From Alkalicella caledoniensis (GTDB taxonomy: Bacteria; Bacillota; Proteinivoracia; Proteinivoracales; Proteinivoracaceae): a DNA stretch of 64,000 bases. The notes under the pieces are model-generated. The model was not told where the DNA came from. It ran no database searches and was given only the letters and a program-made list of their open reading frames with translations. The stretch covers positions 248,001 to 312,000 of the forward strand of contig NZ_CP058559.1 of assembly GCF_014467015.1 (NCBI RefSeq), given 5' to 3'. Positions 24,729-33,087 of the stretch are shown here, one piece after another. A program made the translations under genes and the position numbers. The number at the start of each line of letters is the position of its first letter. Within the stretch, counting starts at the first letter, position 1.

Positions 24729-26633
24729 ATCGAGTAGGAGGTAAATAATTATTTTATTTACCGTCCTCTCACACCACCGTACGTACCGTTCGGTATACGG
24801 CGGTTCATTAAGTTACTTGCATCTTCTGATATCTAGCCGTAAGGCTACTGTAAGAAATCGAGTTGAAATATTTGTAGTTAAGTGTTGTATGAAGTACAGG
24901 GCTTTTGGCTATACGCCAATAGCCCTTTCTTGTATTCCCCCATTCGAAGGCTTTATCTTTGGGGGTTCCAAGAGATACTAATTTCTTTATTTTCGTTTTT
25001 GACTTCTTCCATTGCTTCCATATACACATCCTCAATCTTCTACGAGTCCATTCGTCCAGTTTCTGCATGATGCTTTTCGCCTTAGCTATGGAGAAATAAT
25101 TTACCCAACCAGTTGTTACTTGATTGAGTTTCTTGATTCTTTCTTCCATACTTATGCTCCGCCTTCTGCTAGTTATGGACTTTATCTTTTCTTTGACTCT
25201 TCTTAAAGATTTCGGGTGGATTCTTATCTCATATTTACCCTTTGCTACATAGAAACTAAACCCAAGAAATTTTCTTTTCGTGGGTCTATCTACTGCACTC
25301 TTTTCTTTGTTTACTTTGAGCTTGAGTTTGTTCTCAAGAAAGTTCATTATGCTTTTCATAACTCTTTGTCCTGCTCTTTCTGACTTTAGGTATATGTTAC
25401 AGTCATCAGCGTATCTGCAGAATTTATGTCCTCTTTTTTCCAATTCCTTGTCGAAGTCATCTAGTAGTATGTTGGCAAGTAGTGGACTTAACGGTCCACC
25501 CTGGGGCGTTCCTTCTTCATTCTTGACACATATACCGTTTAACATAACTCCTGATTGTAGGTAGAGGCGGATAAGCTTTAATACTCTCTTGTCCTTTACT
25601 CTTCTAGATATCCTGTGCATTAGTATGTCGTGGTTTACCTTATCAAAGAATTTCTCTAGGTCCATATCCACTACATATTTATACCCTTCATTCATATATC
25701 CTCTTGCTTTATGAATGGCGTCGTGAGCTTTCCTTCCTGGTCTGAAACCAAAGCTACTTTCAGAAAAGTGGGGGTCAAATACTTGATTTAATACCTGTGC
25801 TATGGCTTGTTGGATAAACCTATCAAGTACCGTTGGTATTCCTAACAACCTTTTCCCTCCATCTGGTTTTGGTATCTCTACTCTTCTTACAGGTTGGGGT
25901 TTATATGTACCCTTTAATATACTATCTCTTGTGGGTTTCCAGTTTTCCCTTAGGAAAGGACGAAGTTCATCGACCTTCATTCCATCGATTCCATGGCTTC
26001 CCTTGTTCTTTTCTACCCGTTTAAGGGCTTCAAGTACGTTTTTCCCAGATAGCATATCTTCTAAAAGCTTATTAGCTGATGCACTGGATGTCTCCTTTGT
26101 AGGTGCCATAGGTATGCTCGGCACTCTGCGTATACCTTCAGATTCCATCCTATTATTTACGCTAGAGCCTTCGCATGAAGTTTTCTGCTGTCTTTGCATA
26201 TCCTTTGAACCTTTCAAATTCTTCATCCTCCTTAATGTTCAATCCTTCCCAAGATATATGCATCTATCTTGGTACTATGACGTCTGCTGACTTCTCAAAG
26301 TTCAGCCATACATCACTGCATGGGTTGTTATTTCAAAATTCATCTCCATAACGTGTCCTTGAGACCTCCCCAGGTAAGTACGCTAACCTTCATCCCATAT
26401 ATCTCCCACATTTACTATGTAGGATTCGGGTAGTGTTGGACTTCGTTTTGTGTGGCAAACTCGTCCGTCCTAGATAGCCTTATATGTGGTTCGTGTTCCT
26501 CAGACCGGGATTTTGCCTAGGGCTTCCTTCAGATTCCACCTCACGGTGGACACCCTTGCCTTCGGCTAGTGGTTCCCACTACCAAGCCCACAGCGGACTT
26601 TCACCGCCAAGTTAACGCACATGCTGGGCGCAC
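24729..26633 (-). mobile_element. Group II intron (about 1.9 kb) with encoded maturase
   Basis: The 5' end on the minus strand reads GTGCGCCCAGCATG at 26633. The 3' end CCTACTCGAT at 24729 follows a domain V-like hairpin (24752-24797, with CCGCCGTATAC and GTACGGTGG arms and GTGTGAGAGG) and an AT-rich domain VI. The structured 5' region 26227-26633 holds domain I. The insertion point lies 4 bases after the T tract of an intrinsic terminator. That placement, with the absence of an endonuclease domain, favours bacterial class C; the class call is an inference. Confidence 0.88.
24808..26226 (-). CDS. ltrA: Group II intron reverse transcriptase/maturase
   Basis: 472 residues. RT blocks are complete, including SSFGFRPGRKAHDAI, GTPQGGPLSPLLANI and the catalytic YADD in FCRYADDCNIYL. 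The maturase X/GIIM domain follows (SMEERIKKLNQVTTGWVNYFS, then RRRLRMCIWKQWK). It ends without the HNH endonuclease domain of mobile class A/B introns. A start at TTG 26217 with GGAGG 8 bases upstream is as likely as the ATG. It promotes splicing and retrohoming of the host intron. The frame is intact, so the intron may be active. Confidence 0.95.
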   Translation of the reverse strand: MKNLKGSKDMQRQQKTSCEGSSVNNRMESEGIRRVPSIPMAPTKETSSASANKLLEDMLSGKNVLEALKRVEKNKGSHGIDGMKVDELRPFLRENWKPTRDSILKGTYKPQPVRRVEIPKPDGGKRLLGIPTVLDRFIQQAIAQVLNQVFDPHFSESSFGFRPGRKAHDAIHKARGYMNEGYKYVVDMDLEKFFDKVNHDILMHRISRRVKDKRVLKLIRLYLQSGVMLNGICVKNEEGTPQGGPLSPLLANILLDDFDKELEKRGHKFCRYADDCNIYLKSERAGQRVMKSIMNFLENKLKLKVNKEKSAVDRPTKRKFLGFSFYVAKGKYEIRIHPKSLRRVKEKIKSITSRRRSISMEERIKKLNQVTTGWVNYFSIAKAKSIMQKLDEWTRRRLRMCIWKQWKKSKTKIKKLVSLGTPKDKAFEWGNTRKGYWRIAKSPVLHTTLNYKYFNSISYSSLTARYQKMQVT

Positions 26634-26636
26634 ACA

Positions 26637-26667
26637 GAAAAAAGGACAGGACCTAAGTCCCATCCTT
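26637..26667 (-). terminator. Terminator of the XPB operon, target of the intron
   Basis: A minus-strand stem AAGGATGGGAC / GTCCTGTCCTT with a four-base loop and a T run overlaps the stop codon of 26653-27855. The intron begins 4 bases beyond. Confidence 0.8.
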
Positions 26668-27855
26668 AAAAACATGATTTTTTAATGTTTCCCTACCAGC
26701 ATACTCTCTTAACAGTCTCTTCTTGAATTCATAGCCTACTACTTGTGGCATGAAAGTGCTTTTTGCTTCTAACTCTTCAATGAGTTTCTTAAACTTGTCA
26801 GGGTTGTGAGAGGCAATTTTTTCTTTCCTATCATTAGGATCTATATCGTAAACTAACAAATAGTCGTTCTTCTTCATATCTCCATAGCTGTCAACCAAGT
26901 CTATCAAACTTGGATCAAAGTTGTTAGGGATAAAAACTTCAAAATCAGCTGAAATTAGAACTTTCTTCTCATGCCAGTATTTAGGATACTCACCATTTAA
27001 GTAACACCACCCCTCTGGGGTAAGTCGCATATAGTGACCGTTTTTTGTTCTAGAAAAAGATATGAGACCAATTTTCTCTACCATATCCCTGGAATTAGGG
27101 ATATCACTGTTTAGAAAAACATCATTACTAATCCAATCTTCAGGGTTTTGCTGCACTTTAGATAATGAAGTTAACATATCAGATACCTTTTTGTTTTTGT
27201 ACAATATTGATTGATAAAATGTCTCAAGTCTTGTAACTGTTTCCTTTGAAGACCATTCTAGTAATTTAAACTTATCAACTGCTAAGTCCTTATCTTTCCA
27301 TTGTGCGAATCCCTTGTCTAATAAAAATTTAACTAGTAACTCCAGAAACTCTAAAGTCCTCATGTAGGTATCGATGCTGAGTGCCTCATTATAAAACTTT
27401 ATCTCTATGGTTTTCTTTTTAGCCTTTCTAACGTATGCTTTCTCCTCTAGTAGTAAATTTATTAATATAATTAAGTTAAGAAAAGGGGTTTGACTCCCTT
27501 CAATGTAGTTATAGTCCTTAGTGTGTATTTTGAAGTATAATATTTCCTTGATTAGCTCTTTAATTTCAATAGGTATTTCTTTATCTTTATAAATAAGTCC
27601 TGTTTCCCTCAAACCATCTAACTGTTCTTGATTCTCCACCTTGTTAAAATAAACTAATTGGTTCAGTGCTTTTAAACAAGGCTCTGTTAATACTTCCGTT
27701 TTCTTTCTTAAAGTTTCTTTACATGTAAGTTTTTCTTTAATCCTCCGCACTAAAAAACCTCTTACACAATCATTAAATATACCAACTTCTAAATTTGTAG
27801 CTAACTCTTCAATTTCTGACCTATTTAGCCTATCTAAAAACTCATTTAAGTTCAA
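26653..27855 (-). CDS. XPB-partner protein with helicase-associated (Helicase_C_3-like) domain
   Basis: 400 residues. The N-terminus (LNEFLDRLNRSEIEELATNL, then a basic helix) looks like a small helical adaptor. A long charged middle includes winged-helix-like parts (GLISFSRTKNGHYMRLTPEG). The C-terminal 90 residues (VLISADFEVFIPNNFDPSLI, LVYDIDPNDRKE, STFMPQVVGYEFKKRLLRE) match the pattern of the accessory domain found at the N-terminus of bacterial XPB helicases and in their partners. Its start overlaps the helicase stop by four bases (ATGA), so the two are made together. A role in DNA remodelling, repair or defence is inferred. Confidence 0.6.
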   Translation of the reverse strand: MNLNEFLDRLNRSEIEELATNLEVGIFNDCVRGFLVRRIKEKLTCKETLRKKTEVLTEPCLKALNQLVYFNKVENQEQLDGLRETGLIYKDKEIPIEIKELIKEILYFKIHTKDYNYIEGSQTPFLNLIILINLLLEEKAYVRKAKKKTIEIKFYNEALSIDTYMRTLEFLELLVKFLLDKGFAQWKDKDLAVDKFKLLEWSSKETVTRLETFYQSILYKNKKVSDMLTSLSKVQQNPEDWISNDVFLNSDIPNSRDMVEKIGLISFSRTKNGHYMRLTPEGWCYLNGEYPKYWHEKKVLISADFEVFIPNNFDPSLIDLVDSYGDMKKNDYLLVYDIDPNDRKEKIASHNPDKFKKLIEELEAKSTFMPQVVGYEFKKRLLREYAGRETLKNHVFKDGT

Positions 27856-29525
27856 GAATCTACCCCTCCTTTTTGTAGATCCGCCAAATCAAAGATACTA
27901 AATCTAAACCCATAGTTAATTAAACTTTTACGTCTAAGCCTATAATCACTTTCTTCTACGGTATCAGTTGAAATTATTGAAATAAATTTAGCCACTTCAC
28001 TACATTTATCTATTTCCATCAACTTTCCTAACCTTAAATACTCTTCATTAGTTGAAGCTTGTCGATAGGACACAGAGATTAATGTATCTATATTAGTAAA
28101 TTCAAATTGCACCCCTAACAGCGTATAAATTAAACTGTTTATTTCATCTTTGTTAAACTTCTCAACTACTTGTAATCGTGTTGTAAGGTCCGATTCATCA
28201 CCAATATAATTTATATTATACTCATCACTTATTTTTTTGGCTAAATCTTTATAAAAAGATGCTATTAGGGTCCGTTTATGAGGGTTAATTAAGACATTTA
28301 GCGCTTCTTTTTTCATAGCGTTGAACGCCGCTATCTCTCTTAACTTGTAGTTTCCCAAGTTGTTCTTTTCGCTATATAAGTAGAGTTCTTTATCTTTTTC
28401 CGACAGAGGAACTTTTACTTCTACGCACTCTATACTTTTTAAATAGCCAAGCGTTCTTAATGTCTGAGGGAGTAATTCATACCACTTTGGCCCTACAACA
28501 GCATAAACCATATTTCCTTGATTATCGCTTCTTTCCAATGTTGCTGCTAGAGCAAGCTTATGTTTAGATTCAAAATTGGCAGTTTCAATATACGTTTTAG
28601 CAGGCAACCGATGAACATCGTCAAAAATCACCAAGCCCCATTCATAACTATTCAACAGATCGAATGCCTTTCTATCACTAGTTATATATGCGTAATCTGT
28701 AATTGTTATAGGGGCTACTTTATGTGGTTCCTTTTTGTATAACTCAATACTATTTTCACTTAAATCCATTTTATCAACTATTTCCTGTTTCCATTTTTCA
28801 GAACTAACTTCATTTTCTGTAATAATTAGAGTTGTCATATTAAGACTCTCTACTATCTTTAATCCCACGCAAGTTTTCCCAGACCTAGGAGGCATGATTA
28901 CTACCCCACCACCGCCAACACTAGCATTGTTATCTAGATAACTTTCTGCTGCTTCTAGTTGGTAATCTCTTAATGTAAACTCTTTACCGCTTCTAGTAGT
29001 TCTAAGAAAGTTAATATCTAAGGAGCGTCCAACTTTATTTGTCTCATCAATAGCATATAACTCAATCTTAAACAGCAGTTGTTTTAGTTCTATCTTATCC
29101 GACATCTTAAAATATAGAGTATTATGTATTCCTTTGGAAACCAAAAGCTTGCTGATACTTTTGTCACTTAGAATATCCTTTATTATCTTTTCATCCTTGG
29201 CAATCAAAGCTAAATAGTTTTCAGACTCACATAATCTCAGTCTCCTGTACTGGTTCATTACATAGTTTATTTTTTCCTCTAAATACAGTCCAAGCTTATT
29301 GTGGCTGTAGGATTTCAGAAAAGATATAACCTCTGCAGCTACATATCCTTTAGCAGCAGCTGACCATAATGAAAAAGAAGTTAACTTAAAAGTATAAACC
29401 CCCTCAGGCATTTTAATTAGGTCTGTAAATTCGGTTAGCGTCTGCGCCAAGCGCCCATCTGGATCCATACTATTATTCAAAAATATCGTTCCGTCTATAT
29501 GAACTATCAAAGGCTTACTATACAT
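27852..29525 (-). CDS. XPB/Ssl2-type superfamily 2 helicase (divergent)
   Basis: 557 residues. The N-terminal accessory domain (PLIVHIDGTIFLNN, FSLWSAAAKGYVAAEVISFL) is typical of bacterial XPB. The SF2 core has motif I PPRSGKT, motif Ia LIITENEVS, motif II IFDDVHR and motif III LAATLERSD. Motif VI, normally QRxGRxxR, reads YLRLGKLMEI and lacks both usual arginines, so ATP hydrolysis may be altered. It is the first gene of a two-gene operon with a GGGGGAG ribosome site. Bacterial XPB proteins are linked to DNA opening and repair; this copy sits in an accessory region beside nuclease-like genes. Confidence 0.8.
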   Translation of the reverse strand: MYSKPLIVHIDGTIFLNNSMDPDGRLAQTLTEFTDLIKMPEGVYTFKLTSFSLWSAAAKGYVAAEVISFLKSYSHNKLGLYLEEKINYVMNQYRRLRLCESENYLALIAKDEKIIKDILSDKSISKLLVSKGIHNTLYFKMSDKIELKQLLFKIELYAIDETNKVGRSLDINFLRTTRSGKEFTLRDYQLEAAESYLDNNASVGGGGVVIMPPRSGKTCVGLKIVESLNMTTLIITENEVSSEKWKQEIVDKMDLSENSIELYKKEPHKVAPITITDYAYITSDRKAFDLLNSYEWGLVIFDDVHRLPAKTYIETANFESKHKLALAATLERSDNQGNMVYAVVGPKWYELLPQTLRTLGYLKSIECVEVKVPLSEKDKELYLYSEKNNLGNYKLREIAAFNAMKKEALNVLINPHKRTLIASFYKDLAKKISDEYNINYIGDESDLTTRLQVVEKFNKDEINSLIYTLLGVQFEFTNIDTLISVSYRQASTNEEYLRLGKLMEIDKCSEVAKFISIISTDTVEESDYRLRRKSLINYGFRFSIFDLADLQKGGVDS

Positions 29526-29654
29526 ACATTCTCACTCCCCCATTCAATGCTATATGGTAAAATGTATGCTGATTTTTAGCCTAATAAAGATTGTCCTAAT
29601 AAATTGACATAAGAAAATAAAGAAATTTCCCTTTTTGTGGATGTTACAAAAACA

Positions 29655-29722
29655 ACACACCTCCCCTTACATCTATGTTCTATTCTACTTCTTTCGACAT
29701 AGATAAAATTAGGGAGGTGTGT
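29655..29722 (+). promoter_or_regulatory. Long hairpin hiding the ribosome site of the ydjM-like gene
   Basis: ACACACCTCCC (29655-29665) pairs perfectly with GGGAGGTGTGT (29712-29722), which contains the Shine-Dalgarno sequence. ATCTATG (29671-29677) pairs with CATAGAT (29698-29704) inside it. The start codon follows at 29729. It looks like a translation-blocking leader or an operator. Confidence 0.6.
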
Positions 29723-29728
29723 TTAGTT

Positions 29729-30121
29729 ATGAAATGGAGTACCCATAGAGCTGTCGGCGTTGTTACCTACTCAGGATTAGTGACCCATCTATACAAGCCA
29801 TACTCCTGGGGTTTGAGTGTAATACTATTTACTTCTGCTATTATAGCCTACCTATCTTCAACGCTGCCAGATATCATAGATGGAGGAATTAAGAAAGACC
29901 ACCGAGGCTATACCCACTCGTTTGTCTGGTCTGTGGTTGTTACTGCAGTAGCTAGTCCTTTTGTATATTCAATTTGCCTATTACTCGGCTCATTAGGAAT
30001 CTACTATCCAATAACATTACACCTATTTGCCTTCTGGATAGGTTATACGTCCCACTTTCTAGCTGACTTTTTCACTAAGGCTGTTTTCGGATATATTGTT
30101 GCTTTTAGGGGAAAATTATAA
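29729..30121 (+). pseudogene. YdjM-like membrane metal-dependent hydrolase, 5' part (disrupted)
   Basis: From the ATG at 29729, the frame encodes an N-terminal MKWSTHRAVG, membrane helices, the metal-ligand region LPDIIDGGIKKDHRGYTHS and FWIGYTSHFLADFF, all typical of the YdjM/DUF457 family. Original coding ends at 30078, where an IS element begins; codons to 30121 are IS sequence. Joining 30078 to 31891 restores an uninterrupted 168-residue protein across HFLADFFTNNGVSLLWPF, matching the family. The hydrolase loses its C-terminal third and is probably inactive. Confidence 0.85.
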
Positions 30122-30156
30122 TTAATGATATAATTAGGCTCTAGGAGGCGAAATTT

Positions 30157-31164
30157 ATGTGGAAAGACCTTTATGCAGAGTTCACTGATTTAGATAAGAA
30201 AGACCAAATAGCTCTATTTGAGGCGATGAAAATAGATTTATACCTAGAAGACCCTAGTAAAATAACAGAACTACTTAACAGTATACGAGAAACTAGGTTT
30301 GCAGCAGGTATGGCCTGCGTTCATTGTGGTAGCACTTCAATCAAAAGAAATGGTAAGTATCGAGGTAGGCAAAGGTACTTATGTAAAGACTGTGATAAAA
30401 CCTTTAACGACTTAACAAACACCCCTTTTTCAGGTTCTCATTATCCTTCAAAATGGGTGAAATACATAGAGCTTATGGTGGAGGGGCACACACTACCTAA
30501 AATTGCCCAACGTCTAGGAATACATATATCAACAGCTTTTTATTGGAGGCATAAGATACTTAATGCCTTATCCAGTTTAGGTTTTAATCAGTTAGATGGT
30601 ATTGTTGAAAGTGATGAAACTTTCTTTCGTGAATCTTTAAAGGGTCGCAAGGTAACTGATAGAAAACCTAAAAAACGTGGCGAAAAAGATGAAAAAAGAG
30701 GTATTTCAAAGCAAAAAATTGCCGTTGTGGTAGCTCAAGATAGAAATGGGAGCCTGATAGCTAGAAAGGCTGGAACTGGTCGTGTTAAAGCCGAAGAAAT
30801 TGATTTTGTGATAGGCGAATATATCAGCCCTACTGCTTTGCTATGCACAGATACCGCTACTAACTATAAGAAATTTGCAAAACTAAAAGGATTAATACAC
30901 GAAACTGTTAATGAAAACCAAAAGGAGCGTGTTAAGAAAGGGCTTTATCATATTCAGCATGTAAATAACTTTCATAAACGCTTAAAAGGCTGGATGGAGC
31001 GTTTTCAGGGGGTATCTACTAAATACTTGGATAACTACCTATACTGGTTCCGTTGGCTGGAGCTTGGTAAAGGTTTAGCGTTTGATATTCGAACAGAGCA
31101 AATGCTTATTTCTGCCTGTCAAAAGTCTAATTATACAACTGTTGAGCTATTAAGAGGTGCATAA
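30157..31164 (+). CDS. IS1595-family transposase
   Basis: 335 residues. The N-terminal zinc ribbon (CVHCGS ... CKDCDKTF) and a helix-turn-helix (LPKIAQRLGIHISTAFYWRHKI) precede the ISXO2-like DDE domain. Acidic residues appear in VESDETFF, then LLCTDTATNYKKF and, at the end, HVNNFHKRLKGWMERFQGV. CTAGGAGG precedes the ATG. The frame is complete, so the element may be mobile. Confidence 0.95.
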   Translation: MWKDLYAEFTDLDKKDQIALFEAMKIDLYLEDPSKITELLNSIRETRFAAGMACVHCGSTSIKRNGKYRGRQRYLCKDCDKTFNDLTNTPFSGSHYPSKWVKYIELMVEGHTLPKIAQRLGIHISTAFYWRHKILNALSSLGFNQLDGIVESDETFFRESLKGRKVTDRKPKKRGEKDEKRGISKQKIAVVVAQDRNGSLIARKAGTGRVKAEEIDFVIGEYISPTALLCTDTATNYKKFAKLKGLIHETVNENQKERVKKGLYHIQHVNNFHKRLKGWMERFQGVSTKYLDNYLYWFRWLELGKGLAFDIRTEQMLISACQKSNYTTVELLRGA

Positions 31165-31165
31165 A

Positions 31166-31189
31166 AATAGACCTCATTAGAGGTCTATT
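31166..31189 (-). terminator. Terminator between transposase and vanZ-like gene
   Basis: Perfect 9-bp stem AATAGACCT/AGGTCTATT with a six-base loop. The T run follows on the minus strand, so it mainly ends the vanZ transcript, and the stem can also block the convergent transposase transcript. Confidence 0.7.
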
Positions 31190-31210
31190 AAGTAGCAATT
31201 GGGTACCTTG

Positions 31211-31762
31211 TTAAATTGATAATTGCACTGTTTTTTTTAGGTATTTCGCAATAGGCATAAAGATTATAAAACTAATTAAAGCACCTATAGTGTTTAATAT
31301 CACATCATCTATATTGGTCATTCTGTAATTGAAACCTAGGAATAAAGAGAACGTAAATTGAGCTAGTTCTATTCCAATTGAAGTTGTAAGTGCAATTAAT
31401 GTGATTTTACTTATGTTCATATACTTATTACTTAATAGAGGCAAAAAGATACTTAATGGCATTAGTAGAACTAGATTTCCTCCCAGTGCTCTTCTTATTC
31501 CGTATCCTTGATTTATTGTTTCTAGAATAGTTTTAAAGGGAATGAAATTATTCGATATATAATTTATCTCCCTCCTATGTTCAATTAAATTCCTTTGTAC
31601 GGGAAAGGGGAACAAAGTTACTGCCACTACTGCTACTAAATATGCAAAGAAACCAAAGATAAGAAGTTGTTTTTGAAGGGAGTATTTTTTCTTTATACCA
31701 ACTAAAAGTACAGTTAGATATATAGGGATAGATATTAACACTAAAAAACTTATATCTAGCAT
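31211..31762 (-). CDS. VanZ-like membrane protein, IS passenger
   Basis: 183 residues with five hydrophobic segments. VanZ-family features are VAVTLFPFPVQ, the ISNNFIPFKTI segment, GGNLVLLMPLSIFLPLL, IGIELAQF and NIDDVILNTIGALISF. The family includes low-level teicoplanin-resistance factors, but most members have unknown envelope roles. Its position inside the IS, convergent with the transposase, marks it as cargo. AGGAGG precedes the ATG. Confidence 0.85.
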   Translation of the reverse strand: MLDISFLVLISIPIYLTVLLVGIKKKYSLQKQLLIFGFFAYLVAVVAVTLFPFPVQRNLIEHRREINYISNNFIPFKTILETINQGYGIRRALGGNLVLLMPLSIFLPLLSNKYMNISKITLIALTTSIGIELAQFTFSLFLGFNYRMTNIDDVILNTIGALISFIIFMPIAKYLKKTVQLSI

Positions 31763-31882
31763 GATTTAATCCTCCTTATTTTTCCTGTTATTTACATATT
31801 CAACATTCTTTATAAAATCCCTTCTAGAGAAAGGTATTGGGTTAAAAAATTTAAAAAAACAACAATACTTACGAAAACAGCC

Positions 31883-32047
31883 TTCACTAATAATGGTGTA
31901 AGCTTGTTGTGGCCATTTGACAAAGGAAGAAAAGGATTTAGGTTATGGGAACACAAAGATAGAGAAATTCCTGAAACAGTAATTTACCTTCTGTCTTGGC
32001 TGGCAACGTGGATGATTTGGTATAAGCATTTTAGAGTTTATTTTTGA
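31883..32047 (+). pseudogene. YdjM-like hydrolase, 3' part (beyond the IS)
   Basis: After the duplicated TTCACTAA, the frame continues NNGVSLLWPFDKGRKGFRLW and ends in a membrane helix TVIYLLSWLATWMIWY and the stop at 32045-32047. It is the missing C-terminal third of the gene at 29729 and overlaps the end of the convergent gene at 32031 by 17 bases. Confidence 0.85.
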
Positions 32048-32900
32048 ATGATATCTCTAGTGATTTACTATTTAGAATTTGTTTACTATCTACCTCATCT
32101 AATTGTTCTTCGATTTCTGTCTCCAGTTCGATTTGGACTTCAGGATCTTCGTTAAATAGGTAGTTTATACCTACAGTAATGAGAACTATTGGTATAATAA
32201 AATACAGTATGTCCAAACCGCTTTTTATTATCATTTTCTCTAAAATGAACTTCCTAACAGATATCATTAGAAATAGAATTACAAGTAATAATATCCCATT
32301 GAGAATAAAAATGAACCCTATAGCCTCTGATTTTGTTAATCCTTGAATAGTTCCCAGTACACTTATATTTCCAACTATCAGAGCAAATACTGCAATAAAT
32401 ATCGAAAGAATTTCTATGTTTTTTATCAAATTATTATCGATTTTTTCAGTAAGCGATTTTAATCCCACGTATTTTCTATCTATTAAAGTTATTTGCTCTT
32501 GCAGTTCAAGTAAAGATTTGTTTGTTTCATCGTAAATTAAACTATTATAATACGCTCTGCCACTAAAAGTACGTTCTGAATCTTCAGTTAATTTTATGTA
32601 CTGTTCTTGCTCCTTCCACTTTAATTCGTCTACAAAGTGATTCTCAAGTATTTCTTTTGAGTTATGTTTGGTGTTGTCTACATACTTGATACTTCCAGGA
32701 GGCATATAGGATATTAGACCCTGGAAATATAGCCCATCTAATAGTTTGTCATATTTGACATCAGTTATATCTTCAAAGTATTTTTTCTTGATTTCTTTTC
32801 TGTTTTTAAGGTTCTGCCCGATTATCTTTCCTTTTTTAAGATCACCTAAAACTAGAATGATTTCTTTCTGCTTTTCGTTTAAGTTCAGTATACTTACCAC
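32031..32900 (-). CDS. Hypothetical membrane protein with N-terminal winged-helix-like region
   Basis: 289 residues. The first 75 residues are basic and helical with a wing-like YFQGLISYMPPGSIKYV, then a charged coiled region (LLELQEQITLIDRKYVGLKSLTEKI in parts). Four membrane segments (about 165-265) and an acidic tail follow. The start is uncertain: a GTG at 32900 abuts GAGAGG, and a downstream CTG is better spaced. No family recognised; the soluble-head plus membrane-domain plan resembles some effector-like accessory proteins, but nothing more can be said. Confidence 0.55.
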   Translation of the reverse strand: MVSILNLNEKQKEIILVLGDLKKGKIIGQNLKNRKEIKKKYFEDITDVKYDKLLDGLYFQGLISYMPPGSIKYVDNTKHNSKEILENHFVDELKWKEQEQYIKLTEDSERTFSGRAYYNSLIYDETNKSLLELQEQITLIDRKYVGLKSLTEKIDNNLIKNIEILSIFIAVFALIVGNISVLGTIQGLTKSEAIGFIFILNGILLLVILFLMISVRKFILEKMIIKSGLDILYFIIPIVLITVGINYLFNEDPEVQIELETEIEEQLDEVDSKQILNSKSLEISFKNKL

Positions 32901-33087
32901 CCTCTCTAATGGCAGTCTTAGGGCTTATCCCGTTTATGTATTCATAGAATACTAAAGAGATAGTTTGTCCACCCTAGCAAGCAATTTAAAACTGTTTACC
33001 CTTTTATTCGACATAACCTTGTATTTTCCTTCAGAATGAATAAAAGTAATCCTATAGCATGCCACACCACACCACACAAAAAAACAA

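Larger units (their letters stand above)
30079..31882 (+). mobile_element. IS1595-family element with VanZ-like passenger gene
   Basis: 1804 bp, bounded by inverted ends: GGCTGTTTTCG at 30079 and CGAAAACAGCC ending at 31882, with further matches inward (TATTGTTG). Flanking direct repeats TTCACTAA at 30071-30078 and 31883-31890 are perfect 8-bp target duplications, the size typical for IS1595. It contains the transposase on the plus strand and a vanZ-like gene on the minus strand. Intact ends and duplications point to a recent insertion. Confidence 0.92.
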
